This document shows, piece after piece, positions 27,807 through 35,365 of a DNA stretch of 64,000 nt (position 1 is the stretch's first letter; the number at the start of each line of letters is the position of its first letter). Under the pieces are notes generated by a model. It did not search any database, was not told the DNA's origin, and was given only the letters and a program-made list of their open reading frames with translations. The DNA is from Salinispora cortesiana (GTDB lineage Bacteria > Actinomycetota > Actinomycetes > Mycobacteriales > Micromonosporaceae). Where the stretch lies: contig NZ_AXVR01000010.1 in NCBI RefSeq assembly GCF_000484695.1, positions 1-64,000 on the forward strand, read 5' to 3'. A program made the translations under genes and the position numbers.

Positions 27807-28530
27807 AGCCCGCCCCGCGCAGAGTGTGGATCATCGGTGCGCGGCCGGCGTCGATCTTCTTACGCAGGTACGAGATATACAGCTCGACCACGTTGGCCTG
27901 ACCCCCGAAGTCGTAGTTCCATACCCGGTCCAGGATCTGCGCCTTGCTGAGCACCCGGCGTGGGTTACGCATGAGATAACGCAGCAACTCGAACTCGGTG
28001 GCGGTCAATGTGACCAACTGCCCGCCCCGACTCACCTCGTGGCTGTCCTCGTCGAGGGAGAGGTCACCGACGGTGAGCACCGCCTCCTGCCGGGCGGCGA
28101 TCGCGAAGCCGGAGCGGCGCAGCAGCGCCCGCAGGCGGGCGATCACCTCTTCCAGGCTGAACGGCTTGGTCACATAGTCATCACCACCGACGGTCAACCC
28201 GGCGACCCGGTCCTCGACCGCGTCCCGTGCGGTCAGGAAGAGCACCGGCACAGTCGGAGCCACCTCGCGCAGGCGACGCAGCACCGCAAAGCCGTCCAGG
28301 TCGGGCAGCATCACGTCGAGAACCACGGCGTCCGGCTGGAACTGACGAGCTGCACTCAACGCCGCCATCCCGTTGCCGGCCGTCCGCACCTGCCAACCCT
28401 CGTAGCGCAGCGCCATCGACAGCAGGTCAGCCAGGGTGGACTCGTCGTCAACGACCAGGACACGCACGGGCTGGCCGTCCGGGCGGCGGAGGTCAACCCG
28501 GGCTGGTCCCACCTGCTCGTTGGTCATCAT
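27784..28530 (-). CDS. OmpR-family response regulator
   Basis: This is a 248-aa regulator. The receiver domain has the acidic pair VLVVDDES, phospho-acceptor Asp72 in VVLDVMLPDLDGF, the TARD switch and Lys in DDYVTKPF. The C-terminal winged helix has LTATEFELLRYLMRNP, VWNYDFGGQANVVELYISYL and TLRGAGYVL. The cognate kinase overlaps its 3' end. Several ATGs are possible (28539, 28530, 28527), and I chose 28530, which follows GAGGGCC. A TACAGT box (28557-28552) probably is the -10 of the four-gene unit RR-HK-GT39-GT2. Confidence 0.92.
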   Translation of the reverse strand: MMTNEQVGPARVDLRRPDGQPVRVLVVDDESTLADLLSMALRYEGWQVRTAGNGMAALSAARQFQPDAVVLDVMLPDLDGFAVLRRLREVAPTVPVLFLTARDAVEDRVAGLTVGGDDYVTKPFSLEEVIARLRALLRRSGFAIAARQEAVLTVGDLSLDEDSHEVSRGGQLVTLTATEFELLRYLMRNPRRVLSKAQILDRVWNYDFGGQANVVELYISYLRKKIDAGRAPMIHTLRGAGYVLKPVE

Positions 28531-28677
28531 GGCCCTCATCCTGGACGCCCCCACTGTAGGGCGGTTGTGCGGTTCCTGTGCTCCCGCTGTGCAGGCTACT
28601 CGGACATTCTTCGGAAGGCCGAAGCAAACCGACGGGCGACCCCGCTCCCGGAACTACTCCTCCGCGCCCGGAACCCG

Positions 28678-28702
28678 GTTTCGCCGGCCGAAAACCGGGT
28701 AC
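28678..28702 (+). promoter_or_regulatory. SigB/SigF-type promoter match upstream of osmC
   Basis: GTTT (28678-28681), 15 bases, GGGTAC (28697-28702), with one mismatch at the last base. It is 28 bp before the OsmC-family ATG, with a GGGAGGA ribosome binding site in between. Confidence 0.55.
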
Positions 28703-28729
28703 CCCGGGGCGAGTGACGGGAGGAACGAA

Positions 28730-29158
28730 ATGTCCCAGCACAGCTCCTGGCTGAACGAGACAGCCACCGCAACAGCGGAGGGCGGACACGTCCGGACCGA
28801 GGATGGTGGGCTCTCCACCGCCCTGGCATCCCCACTGGCTCCGCACTGCACCGGGCTGAGCCCGTCGCAGCTACTCGCTGCCGCCTTCGCCTCCTGCCTA
28901 CACCACGCCGCGGTGGAGGCAGCCGGCGAAATCACCGACGAGGCACACACGGTCCAGGTACGGGCCGAGGCGAAGCTCGGCCGAGACGACGACGGCCGCT
29001 ACCGGGCCGACGTGAGCGCCTCCATCTCGTCGGCCGGATTGACCCGCCAACAACTGGCGGACCTGGTGGAGCACGCGGACCGGCTCTGGCCCTTCTCCAC
29101 CGAGGATGCGAGCCGACATCACCTGACGGTGGCGCTGACCGACAACGGCCGGCACTGA
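28730..29158 (+). CDS. OsmC/Ohr-family protein lacking the second active-site cysteine
   Basis: This 142-aa OsmC-like protein normally would reduce organic hydroperoxides with two cysteines. The peroxidatic Cys is present in LLAAAFASCLHHAAVEAAG. At the second site, where Ohr has a CPYSNA-like motif, this protein reads RLWPFSTEDASRHHLTVAL, so the cysteine is replaced by Trp. It is thus a one-cysteine member that either uses an external thiol or has another role. The ATG at 28730 follows GGGAGGA with six bases spacing. A stress-sigma promoter match lies just upstream. It is divergent from the response regulator. Confidence 0.85.
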   Translation: MSQHSSWLNETATATAEGGHVRTEDGGLSTALASPLAPHCTGLSPSQLLAAAFASCLHHAAVEAAGEITDEAHTVQVRAEAKLGRDDDGRYRADVSASISSAGLTRQQLADLVEHADRLWPFSTEDASRHHLTVALTDNGRH

Positions 29159-29460
29159 GACAGCTCACGACGAGCCGAAAGGCCGGATCAGCACTCCGAC
29201 CGACCCCGCAGGCAGCCGAACACCCCACCTACGATCAGCTGTTCGGAGGAGGGATCCTTACTCGGATCCACCCACCCAGCAAGATCGGAAACTTGCGGCT
29301 TTTCGAGAGTTTTCGAAACTCATTTCCGACATTAGAGATAGCTGAGGTTTGGGGGGTTCCTCCGGGGCTCATTCACCCCATCCGAACTTTGGTGCAAATA
29401 GTGACGCGCCCCACTAATCGGACCGATGGCAGTGAGCGATCTGCTTTCTAGCCTCGGCGG
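29159..29460. other. 302-bp leader region of the lysozyme-like gene; no gene seen
   Basis: This region is unusually AT-rich around 29285-29345 and includes the palindrome TTTCGAAA and a TAGAGAT box (29334-29340) that could be a -10. A GGGGTTCC/GGGGC-rich stretch at 29350-29380 might fold. I looked for a c-di-AMP (ydaO) leader, often found before cell-wall hydrolases, and did not see its conserved blocks. The promoter is probable but not defined. Confidence 0.35.
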
Positions 29461-30294
29461 ATGCACTCCGACGACACCTTCACCCAGCAGACGACCCAGC
29501 ACGACCCAGCCAGCCAATCAACCGAGGAGACCTCCACCGAACGGTGGATCCCCTCCTCCCGCACTCCCAACCGAGGGCTACGCGCACTGCTGGCGTCCAC
29601 CCCGGCCCGGGTCGCTCTCGCCACTGGCCTCACCTGCTGCCTCGGCGCGGCCGCCTACGCCGGAACACGACAGACCCCCGAGCAGCCGGAGCAGACCCCG
29701 GTCGCCGAGGCGGCGACGGAACGGATCGACGCTGCCGAACGGTCCTCACGTTCCTTCCTCCGAGATGACGCCACCCCCACCTCGACGAGCCCCAGCCCAA
29801 CCGAGACCGCCAGCCCGACCGAGGCGGAGGAGGAATCCACGCCCAGCCAGCCAACACCGCCCCAACCGGTCGCCGGGCTGACCCAGACCCAGATGGACAA
29901 TGCGAAGACAATCGTCGATGTTGGGGCCGAGATGAACATCCCGCGTCGTGGCTTGATCGTTGCTATCGCCACCGCGATGCAGGAGAGCACCCTGCTCAAC
30001 TACGCCAACGCGGGCGTGCCGGAGTCACAGAACTACCCGCACGAGGCAGTTGGCTGGGACCACGACTCGGTCGGCCTGTTCCAGCAGCGCTCGAGCACCG
30101 GCTGGGGCAGCATCGCCGAACTGATGACTCCGACCTACGCGGCCAAGGCGTTCTACCAGGCGCTCCTGCAGGTCCCCGGCTGGCAGGAGATGAGCGTCGC
30201 CTGGGCAGCCCAATCTGTCCAGGTTTCGGCCTTCCCCGATGCGTACGCCCAGCACGAGACTCGGGCGACCACCATCGTCAGCGCGTTGGTGTGA
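29461..30294 (+). CDS. Secreted lysozyme-like (transglycosylase-type) protein
   Basis: This 277-aa protein has a cytosolic head of about 50 residues, one membrane/signal helix (VALATGLTCCLGAAAYAG), a long Thr/Pro/Ser/Glu-rich spacer and a C-terminal domain of about 130 residues. The C-terminal domain reads NAKTIVDVGAEMNIP, VAIATAMQESTLLN, DSVGLFQQRSSTGWG, TYAAKAFYQALLQVPGWQ and AQSVQVSAFPDAYAQ. This domain is widespread in actinobacteria next to NlpC/P60 hydrolases and resembles lysozyme/Slt folds, with the Glu of AMQES as likely catalytic acid. Peptidoglycan cleavage is inferred. The ATG at 29461 has only CGGCGG upstream. Confidence 0.8.
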   Translation: MHSDDTFTQQTTQHDPASQSTEETSTERWIPSSRTPNRGLRALLASTPARVALATGLTCCLGAAAYAGTRQTPEQPEQTPVAEAATERIDAAERSSRSFLRDDATPTSTSPSPTETASPTEAEEESTPSQPTPPQPVAGLTQTQMDNAKTIVDVGAEMNIPRRGLIVAIATAMQESTLLNYANAGVPESQNYPHEAVGWDHDSVGLFQQRSSTGWGSIAELMTPTYAAKAFYQALLQVPGWQEMSVAWAAQSVQVSAFPDAYAQHETRATTIVSALV

Positions 30295-30311
30295 CGGGGT
30301 CCCGTACCCCG
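30295..30311. terminator. Small hairpin after the lysozyme-like gene
   Basis: CGGGGT and ACCCCG pair around five bases directly after the stop, facing the convergent DivIVA-like gene. It is weak and has no T-run. Confidence 0.25.
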
Positions 30312-30358
30312 CAGCGAGCAACTCGTCCCCGACGGGCGACCTGTCCTCAGCAAAGAGC

Positions 30359-30832
30359 TCAGCTCGGCCCCACGGCGGAGGCGGCGGTCGGCGTGTCGGC
30401 CGGCACCGCCTCCGTCGGGCCGCCGAGGAGCTCGTCGGCTCGGGCCGCCCGGCACTGTCGGGCGTGTAGCGCCGCCTCAAGCTCCCGGCGGGCCTGCACC
30501 GCCTCGGTATAGACCTGCTCACGCACCCGTCGGGCTTCCTCCCGGGCGGCGTCGAACTCCAGTCGCGCCCGTAGGAGTAATTCGGCGGCCTCCCGCTCCG
30601 CCGTCCCCCCCTCCGCTGCGTCGGCGGGTCGCCGCGCCGCATCGCCGAGGTCGAGCCGCTGGAGCAACCCACACAGGCCCGCCGCCTCCTCGCGAATCTC
30701 GTCCCACTCCCGCCCGGCCCCCGTGGCGCCCGCCGCGCGGGCCGCCAACCGGCTCAACCGGACGCCGAGTTCATTCAGACAGGAATCAACCTGCCGCTGG
30801 TCGTAACCGACGTCTACGACGGAGAACCTCAT
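30359..30832 (-). CDS. DivIVA-like coiled-coil protein
   Basis: This 157-aa protein begins MRFSVVDVGYDQRQVDSCL, the short N-terminal motif (GYD-x2-QVD) of the DivIVA/Wag31 membrane-binding domain. An Ala/Glu/Arg-rich coiled coil follows at about residues 55-135 (AERE, ARLEFDAAREEARRVREQ). It is much shorter than Wag31/DivIVA and probably a paralogue. Roles in polar growth, septation or scaffolding are possible, but none is shown. The ATG at 30832 follows GGGGGCGA. It is monocistronic as far as can be seen. Confidence 0.7.
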   Translation of the reverse strand: MRFSVVDVGYDQRQVDSCLNELGVRLSRLAARAAGATGAGREWDEIREEAAGLCGLLQRLDLGDAARRPADAAEGGTAEREAAELLLRARLEFDAAREEARRVREQVYTEAVQARRELEAALHARQCRAARADELLGGPTEAVPADTPTAASAVGPS

Positions 30833-31040
30833 ACTGTCGCCCCCAGACAGCTGGTACGTCTACCCCCACCGTCGATCCTCGGCGCCCGGGGACCATCGCC
30901 GAGGACATTCCGAAAAAATGTTCAACATTCGAACGACCCGGCCAGTTCCGACACTCTGGGTGGGCCTCCGCCACCTCTACCCGCCCGCTCCTACCCCGCC
31001 CGCAGGTCGCCGGCCAGCCGCAGGTCGACGCCAGCTACTC

Positions 31041-31316
31041 TCACCCCGACACCACCGTCTCCGGTTCGGCGTCCGCCGGTGCTCCCGAATCCGGAGTCTG
31101 GAAGAGGTAGCGGATAAACTCCCCGCCGGCCTCGTTGTCATCCGCACCGGGCCACTGCCCGACGCAGTCCACCCCAATCACCTCCCGGCCAGTGCCGTCG
31201 GTCTCCTCAAGCAGGACCCACAGGCTGACCGGGTAGCAACGAGTGCCGCCGGGTGCCAGACGCCAACGCGCGTACCAGCCGGGTCGGGCGGGGATGATCT
31301 CGACGATCCGCTTCAT
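31041..31316 (-). CDS. Small unknown actinobacterial protein
   Basis: This 91-aa acidic protein starts MKRIVEIIPARPGWYARWRL, with a strand-rich middle (CYPVSLWVLLEE, VIGVDCVGQW) and a disordered acidic tail. I do not recognise a named family. The N-terminus looks like a conserved single-domain protein rather than a chance frame, and the ATG at 31316 has a strong GGGAAGG seven bases upstream. It is divergent from the DUF2267 fusion gene across a 313-bp gap. Confidence 0.65.
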   Translation of the reverse strand: MKRIVEIIPARPGWYARWRLAPGGTRCYPVSLWVLLEETDGTGREVIGVDCVGQWPGADDNEAGGEFIRYLFQTPDSGAPADAEPETVVSG

Positions 31317-31629
31317 CACGACCTTCCCTTCCGCATACCTCGGAAGTCCACCGGTCCACTGCAATCGTCCGGCTCAACCGGGTGAGCGACCATCACCCCG
31401 GCCGGATGAGGATCCCCACGGCGGCGACGCGGTGGTCCCGGCGAATCCGGCCTGCCACGGTGCCGCCCGCGCCTCCTCGTCCGCCGGCGGATCCGGCGGC
31501 CACCGCCGGCGCGGCCGCCGCACCCCCGCGGGCCACCCGCCGGCCCGGGGCCGCGGGCCCGGCCTGTTTCCTGCTCACTAGCGATGGGAAGGCAGTGGAC
31601 GACAGCCGGAACCGCAGTGGAGGTGGCAC
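31317..31629. other. Divergent promoter region, extremely GC-rich in the middle
   Basis: This 313-bp gap separates two divergent genes and must hold both promoters. Positions 31470-31560 are almost pure G+C with repeated CCGCCGG blocks. I see no reliable -10/-35 pair, RNA gene or reading frame. Confidence 0.35.
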
Positions 31630-32607
31630 ATGCGTAAGCAGATGGAAGGCGACAACCAACGCCGACGGGCGCTCGCCCGACAGGCCCGGAGCCAGGGACA
31701 GCGGCCTAGCGAGACCGGGGCCAGCCTGGGCGCCACCAAGCAGTTGACCAGTCTTGACCAACGGCGACGCAACGGACCCGCTCCGGCGGGACGACACAAA
31801 CCGACCAGCACCAACGGTGGTCCCGCCCCACCTCCGATCGGCGCCCCGGAGAATTCACGGCCCATCCCGGACAGTGGCCCCACCGGCCCCACCATGATCA
31901 GCTACCAGGATCTGGTGACCGATGTTGGCCGGCGATCCGGGGTCGACTTCCCTACCGCGAAGGTAGGCGTGTCGGCGACAGTGCTGACCCTGGCCCGCGC
32001 ACTGGGGGTGGCCGAACGCGGCCGGCTGCTCGCGGCCGTACCGACCCGGCTACACGACATCACTCCGGTGGACGGTATCGAGAACCGCTCCGACCTACCC
32101 GGCTTCCTCGCCGAGGTGGGCCGGCTCAGCGGCCGCACCCCGGAGCAGGCCCGCTACCAGGCGGCGGCCACCCTCACCGCGCTGGCCGACCGGGACGGTG
32201 ACCTGGTCGAGTCGCTGCACGTCCCGGAGGGGCTGCAGGACCTACTCGCCCCGCCCGAGCCCGGCGGAGGCGTGATCGGAGCAACGGCCGCAACCCCGCC
32301 CCTGGACGAGGGGCAGCTGCGCGAGGTGCAGGCCCACCTCCCGTACTGGTCCGGGGACCGGCACGGGCTGTCTCGGACGGTTGAGCTGCCCGCCGAGAAC
32401 CTCGGCCGCGTGCTCGACCGACTCGACCAGCTCCGACGACAGACCGGACGCGGGCCTTCGATCGGTCAACCCGACCGCACCACCGCGGTGTTGACGGTGG
32501 CGACCCCCCGACCCCGAGGGGCGCCGGAGGTAACCAGACCGGACGTTGACCTGGCCCACGCCGTGGACGACGCGATCGACGAGGTGGGGGCCGGGATGGC
32601 GAGCTAG
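31630..32607 (+). CDS. DUF2267 domain fused to a degenerate pterin-dehydratase-like domain
   Basis: This is a 325-aa protein. The N-terminal basic tail is RRRALARQARSQGQRPSE. A DUF2267 domain lies at about residues 89-210 (ISYQDLVTDVGRRSGVDF; RLHDITPVDG). The C-terminal domain, at about 228-325, has the layout of 4a-hydroxytetrahydrobiopterin dehydratase (LREVQAHLPYWSGDRHGLSR, then LTVATPRPRG and VDLAHAVDDAIDEVGA). The catalytic His-His-Pro block of true dehydratases is missing: GPSIGQPDRTTA stands in its place. It is therefore probably not a dehydratase enzyme. The ATG at 31630 follows GGAGGTGG. Confidence 0.75.
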   Translation: MRKQMEGDNQRRRALARQARSQGQRPSETGASLGATKQLTSLDQRRRNGPAPAGRHKPTSTNGGPAPPPIGAPENSRPIPDSGPTGPTMISYQDLVTDVGRRSGVDFPTAKVGVSATVLTLARALGVAERGRLLAAVPTRLHDITPVDGIENRSDLPGFLAEVGRLSGRTPEQARYQAAATLTALADRDGDLVESLHVPEGLQDLLAPPEPGGGVIGATAATPPLDEGQLREVQAHLPYWSGDRHGLSRTVELPAENLGRVLDRLDQLRRQTGRGPSIGQPDRTTAVLTVATPRPRGAPEVTRPDVDLAHAVDDAIDEVGAGMAS

Positions 32608-32613
32608 CCCGGC

Positions 32614-32658
32614 GGGAAGGGGCCGCCTCCACCACCTGGTGGAGGCGGGCCTCTTCCC
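32614..32658. terminator. Long bidirectional terminator hairpin
   Basis: An almost perfect stem of about 20 bp (GGGAAGGGGCCGCCTCC pairing with GGAGGCGGGCCTCTTCCC) has a tiny loop at CACCACCTGGTG. It lies between the convergent DUF2267-fusion gene and ndh and can serve both. Confidence 0.85.
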
Positions 32659-32660
32659 AC

Positions 32661-33962
32661 CTAACCCAGGTGGGCGGGCACCTCGGGGGAGCTGCTCTCC
32701 AACGGCACCGAGTGGGCCGGCACCAGGCTCAGCTGAACCGCTGGACGGGGCAAGGTCGCGTCCAGCAGCCAGTCGGCGCCCACCCGGGCGCGGTTGCCGG
32801 GCAGGTTGAGCAGGTGGTATCCCCGGGTCACCACCTTGGCGGGCAGTCCAGCCAGCGGCACCTTCAACGGGTTCGCCGCCGCGTCGCGGCCCCCCAGATC
32901 GACCACCCAGCCCAGGTCATGGTGCTTGTACGGGCGGCGGGTGCCCTGCCCGTACGAGGCGGCGATGTTGTGGGCAACCAGCTTGCCCTGCCGCTGGGCG
33001 TGCTGGGCGGTCATCGCGCAGACCTGCCCGGGCTGGGCCAGGTCGGGCACGGCCGCGGCGTCCCCACAGGCGAACACCTCCGGGAAGCCCGGAACGTTGA
33101 GGTACTCATCGGTCACCAGACGACCCTTCTCCGTCCGCAGGCCGAGCTGCTCGACGAATGGATCGGGGCGGACCCCGACACACCAGATGAGGGAGCAGGT
33201 CTGAATGAACTCCCCGTCGGTGAGCTTGACGCCGTCGGCGGTGGCGACCGCGACCGAGGTCCCCATCCGCACGTCCACTCCCCGCTCGTCCAGGACCCGA
33301 TGGGCGGTGTCGGACATCCGCCGGTTCAGCTCGGGTAGCACCCGCGGCGCCACGTCGAGCAGCATCCACCGGGGCCGAAACTTCAACCGAGACCGCTGCC
33401 CGACGAGCCGGTCGGTGAACAACTGCCCATGGGCGGCCACCTCGGTGCCGGTGTAGCCGGCTCCCACCACCACGAAGGTGGCCCGCGCCCGTTGTTCGGC
33501 CGGGTCGGTGGCCTGTTCCGCCAGCTCAACCTGTCGGACCACGTGGTCGTGAAGGTAGAGCGCCTCCGGCAGGCCGCGAAAGCCGTGCGCGTACTCGGTG
33601 ACCCCGGGGATCGGCAGCAGCTTGTTAACGCTACCGACCGCCAGCACCAGCCGGTCGTACGCGAGGCGGTTCCGCTCCCCCTCTGGCTGCGTGAAACCGA
33701 CCCAACGGTTCCGCAGGTCAACGTGGTCGGCCTCGCCGACCACGAGGCGGACGCCGTCGAGTGTTCCGGCCAGCGGCACCGAGATCCGGGTCGGCTCGAC
33801 AACACCGGCGGCGACCTCCGGCAGCAACGGCAGGTACAGGAAGTAGTCAGTCGTGTTCAGCAGCACGATCTCGGCCTGGTCCTTGGCCAACCGGCTGAGC
33901 GTCTTTGCCGCGTGGTACCCGGCGAAACCGGCCCCTACGATCACCACCCGAGGCTTCGTCAT
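32661..33962 (-). CDS. ndh: Type II NADH dehydrogenase
   Basis: This is a 433-aa FAD enzyme that passes electrons from NADH to menaquinone without pumping protons. FAD-binding motif: RVVIVGAGFAGYHAAKTL at the N-terminus. NAD-binding motif: FVVVGAGYTGTEVA near 165. Other blocks are LPLLPEVAAGVVEP, GFPEVFACGDAAAVPD and QHAQRQGKLVAHNI. The C-terminus is less clearly amphipathic than usual. The start is the ATG at 33962, with GGCGGTGGA just upstream, and the upstream reading-through frame is not used. It follows terC on the same strand after 113 bp and ends at a strong bidirectional hairpin. Confidence 0.92.
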   Translation of the reverse strand: MTKPRVVIVGAGFAGYHAAKTLSRLAKDQAEIVLLNTTDYFLYLPLLPEVAAGVVEPTRISVPLAGTLDGVRLVVGEADHVDLRNRWVGFTQPEGERNRLAYDRLVLAVGSVNKLLPIPGVTEYAHGFRGLPEALYLHDHVVRQVELAEQATDPAEQRARATFVVVGAGYTGTEVAAHGQLFTDRLVGQRSRLKFRPRWMLLDVAPRVLPELNRRMSDTAHRVLDERGVDVRMGTSVAVATADGVKLTDGEFIQTCSLIWCVGVRPDPFVEQLGLRTEKGRLVTDEYLNVPGFPEVFACGDAAAVPDLAQPGQVCAMTAQHAQRQGKLVAHNIAASYGQGTRRPYKHHDLGWVVDLGGRDAAANPLKVPLAGLPAKVVTRGYHLLNLPGNRARVGADWLLDATLPRPAVQLSLVPAHSVPLESSSPEVPAHLG

Positions 33963-34075
33963 TCCACCGCCGTTCCCCGGGCAAGGCCGGACAAACCTCC
34001 CGGGGTGCCCCCGGCAACGGCACCGCGGGCGCCGCGCACCGCCGGTCACACCCACACGCGGGTGAGACGCAGGGC

Positions 34076-35110
34076 CTACCGGGGGGTCCCATCGCCGCCG
34101 GAGGTGTTGACGATCGACCGCTGCCCACCCGACCTGCTGGTACGAGTCGCGTACAGGCTGGTGAGAGTGACCACCACGAGGACAACGAGGATCACTGCGA
34201 GTGAGGCCAGGGTTGGAATCACCGGCACCCCGGGCCAGACCCCGTGCGCCCAGTGCAGGCCCAGTTTCACTCCGATGAACGCGAGGATGACCGCGAGTCC
34301 GTAGTTGAGGTGAACCAACCGGCTGAGCGCGGCGTGCAGGACGAAGTAGAGCGCCCGCAGCCCGAGCAGCGCGAAGGCGTTGGTGGCGAAGACCAGGTAC
34401 GGATCTTCGGTGATGCCGTACACGGCGGGCACCGAATCGACGGCGAAGACCACATCGGTGGCGAGTACCGCGACGACCACCAGGGCCAGCGGAGTGAGGG
34501 TTCGCCGGCCAGCCAGGCGTACGACCATTTTCGTGCCCTGGTACTCCTGGGTGACCGGCATGAACCTGCGCAGTAGCCGCACCGAGCGCATCCCGTTGAT
34601 GTCGACCTCCTGCTCCTGGCCGGAGATCGCGTCGCGCAGCAGCTTCGCCGCGGTGGCGAGCAGGATGAGGGCGAAGAGCAGGAAGGCGAAGTCGAGAGTC
34701 TGCAGAGCAGCCGCGCCGAGCGCGATGAACACCGCGCGCAGCACCAGGGCACCGGTGATCCCGAACAGCAGGACCCGCTGGGCGAGCACCGGGGGCACCG
34801 CGAACGCGGCCAGCAGAAGCATGAAGACGAACAGGTTGTCTACCGAGAGGGACTTCTCCACCAGGTAGCCGGTCAGGTACTCGACGCCCTGCTGCGAGCC
34901 GTAGCGGGACCAGAGCCAGGCGCCGAACGCCAGCGGCAGCGCGATGTAGAACGCCGACCAGGCCAGCGCCTCCCGGATCGATACCTCGTGCGGCCGCCGG
35001 GTGACCAGAAAGTCAAGTACCAGCAGCACGACGATGCCGGCGATGGTGACGCCCCACAGCGTCGGTGTACCGACCGAATGCAGCTCGGCAGAAATGTACA
35101 AATCGGTCAT
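34076..35110 (-). CDS. TerC/Alx-family membrane protein, probable manganese exporter
   Basis: This 344-aa protein with about nine membrane helices belongs to the TerC family. Two acidic helix motifs are conserved: EKSLSVDNLFVFMLLL and VVFAVDSVPAVYGITEDPY, the latter followed by FATNAFALLGLRALYF. Alx/MeeF relatives export manganese and often serve secreted metalloproteins. The ATG at 35110 follows a strong GAGGAGG. The leader contains the GGGGAGTA block of the yybP-ykoY manganese riboswitch (35130-35235). ndh lies downstream on the same strand. Confidence 0.9.
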   Translation of the reverse strand: MTDLYISAELHSVGTPTLWGVTIAGIVVLLVLDFLVTRRPHEVSIREALAWSAFYIALPLAFGAWLWSRYGSQQGVEYLTGYLVEKSLSVDNLFVFMLLLAAFAVPPVLAQRVLLFGITGALVLRAVFIALGAAALQTLDFAFLLFALILLATAAKLLRDAISGQEQEVDINGMRSVRLLRRFMPVTQEYQGTKMVVRLAGRRTLTPLALVVVAVLATDVVFAVDSVPAVYGITEDPYLVFATNAFALLGLRALYFVLHAALSRLVHLNYGLAVILAFIGVKLGLHWAHGVWPGVPVIPTLASLAVILVVLVVVTLTSLYATRTSRSGGQRSIVNTSGGDGTPR

Positions 35111-35129
35111 GGAGCCTCCTCGAACACGA

Positions 35130-35235
35130 TGCCATGCTCGAGGTCTCCTTCACCCACTTTCGTAGGCAACCATCCGAGGCAGGCTCCGGGCCCGCCGTAC
35201 TGACCGGAATGGCTCGTGGGAAGTACTCCCCTCGT
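35130..35235 (-). promoter_or_regulatory. Possible yybP-ykoY-type manganese riboswitch before terC
   Basis: The minus strand reads CGAGGGGAGTACTTCCC (GGGGAGTA at 35231-35224), followed by GGTCAGTACGGCGGGCCC and GGAGCC. The 5' loop matches the conserved GGGGAGTA of the family, and the gene downstream is a classic member of its regulon. The 3' half is less clearly matched, so the assignment is probable rather than certain. Confidence 0.55.
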
Positions 35236-35353
35236 CGCGACAAGGTTAGGGCAGTCCGGGTCCGAACTGCCACGCGGCACCCCGGTTCCGACCGACGACA
35301 CCTCAGCTTCTACCAGCGCACCCAGCCCCCTACCACCCGAGCCCATCGGCGCC

Positions 35354-35359
35354 TATCGT
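35354..35359 (+). promoter_or_regulatory. -10 box for leaderless CoA-transferase transcript
   Basis: TATCGT lies six bases before the ATG at 35366, and no Shine-Dalgarno is present. This is the spacing expected when transcription starts at the A of the start codon. Confidence 0.4.
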
Positions 35360-35365
35360 GGCCCG

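Noticed and set aside
29280..29460. Possible c-di-AMP (ydaO) riboswitch before the lysozyme-like gene
   Set aside because: The gene type fits but I could not find the conserved blocks of that riboswitch. A GGGGTGAAT string occurs only on the opposite strand.
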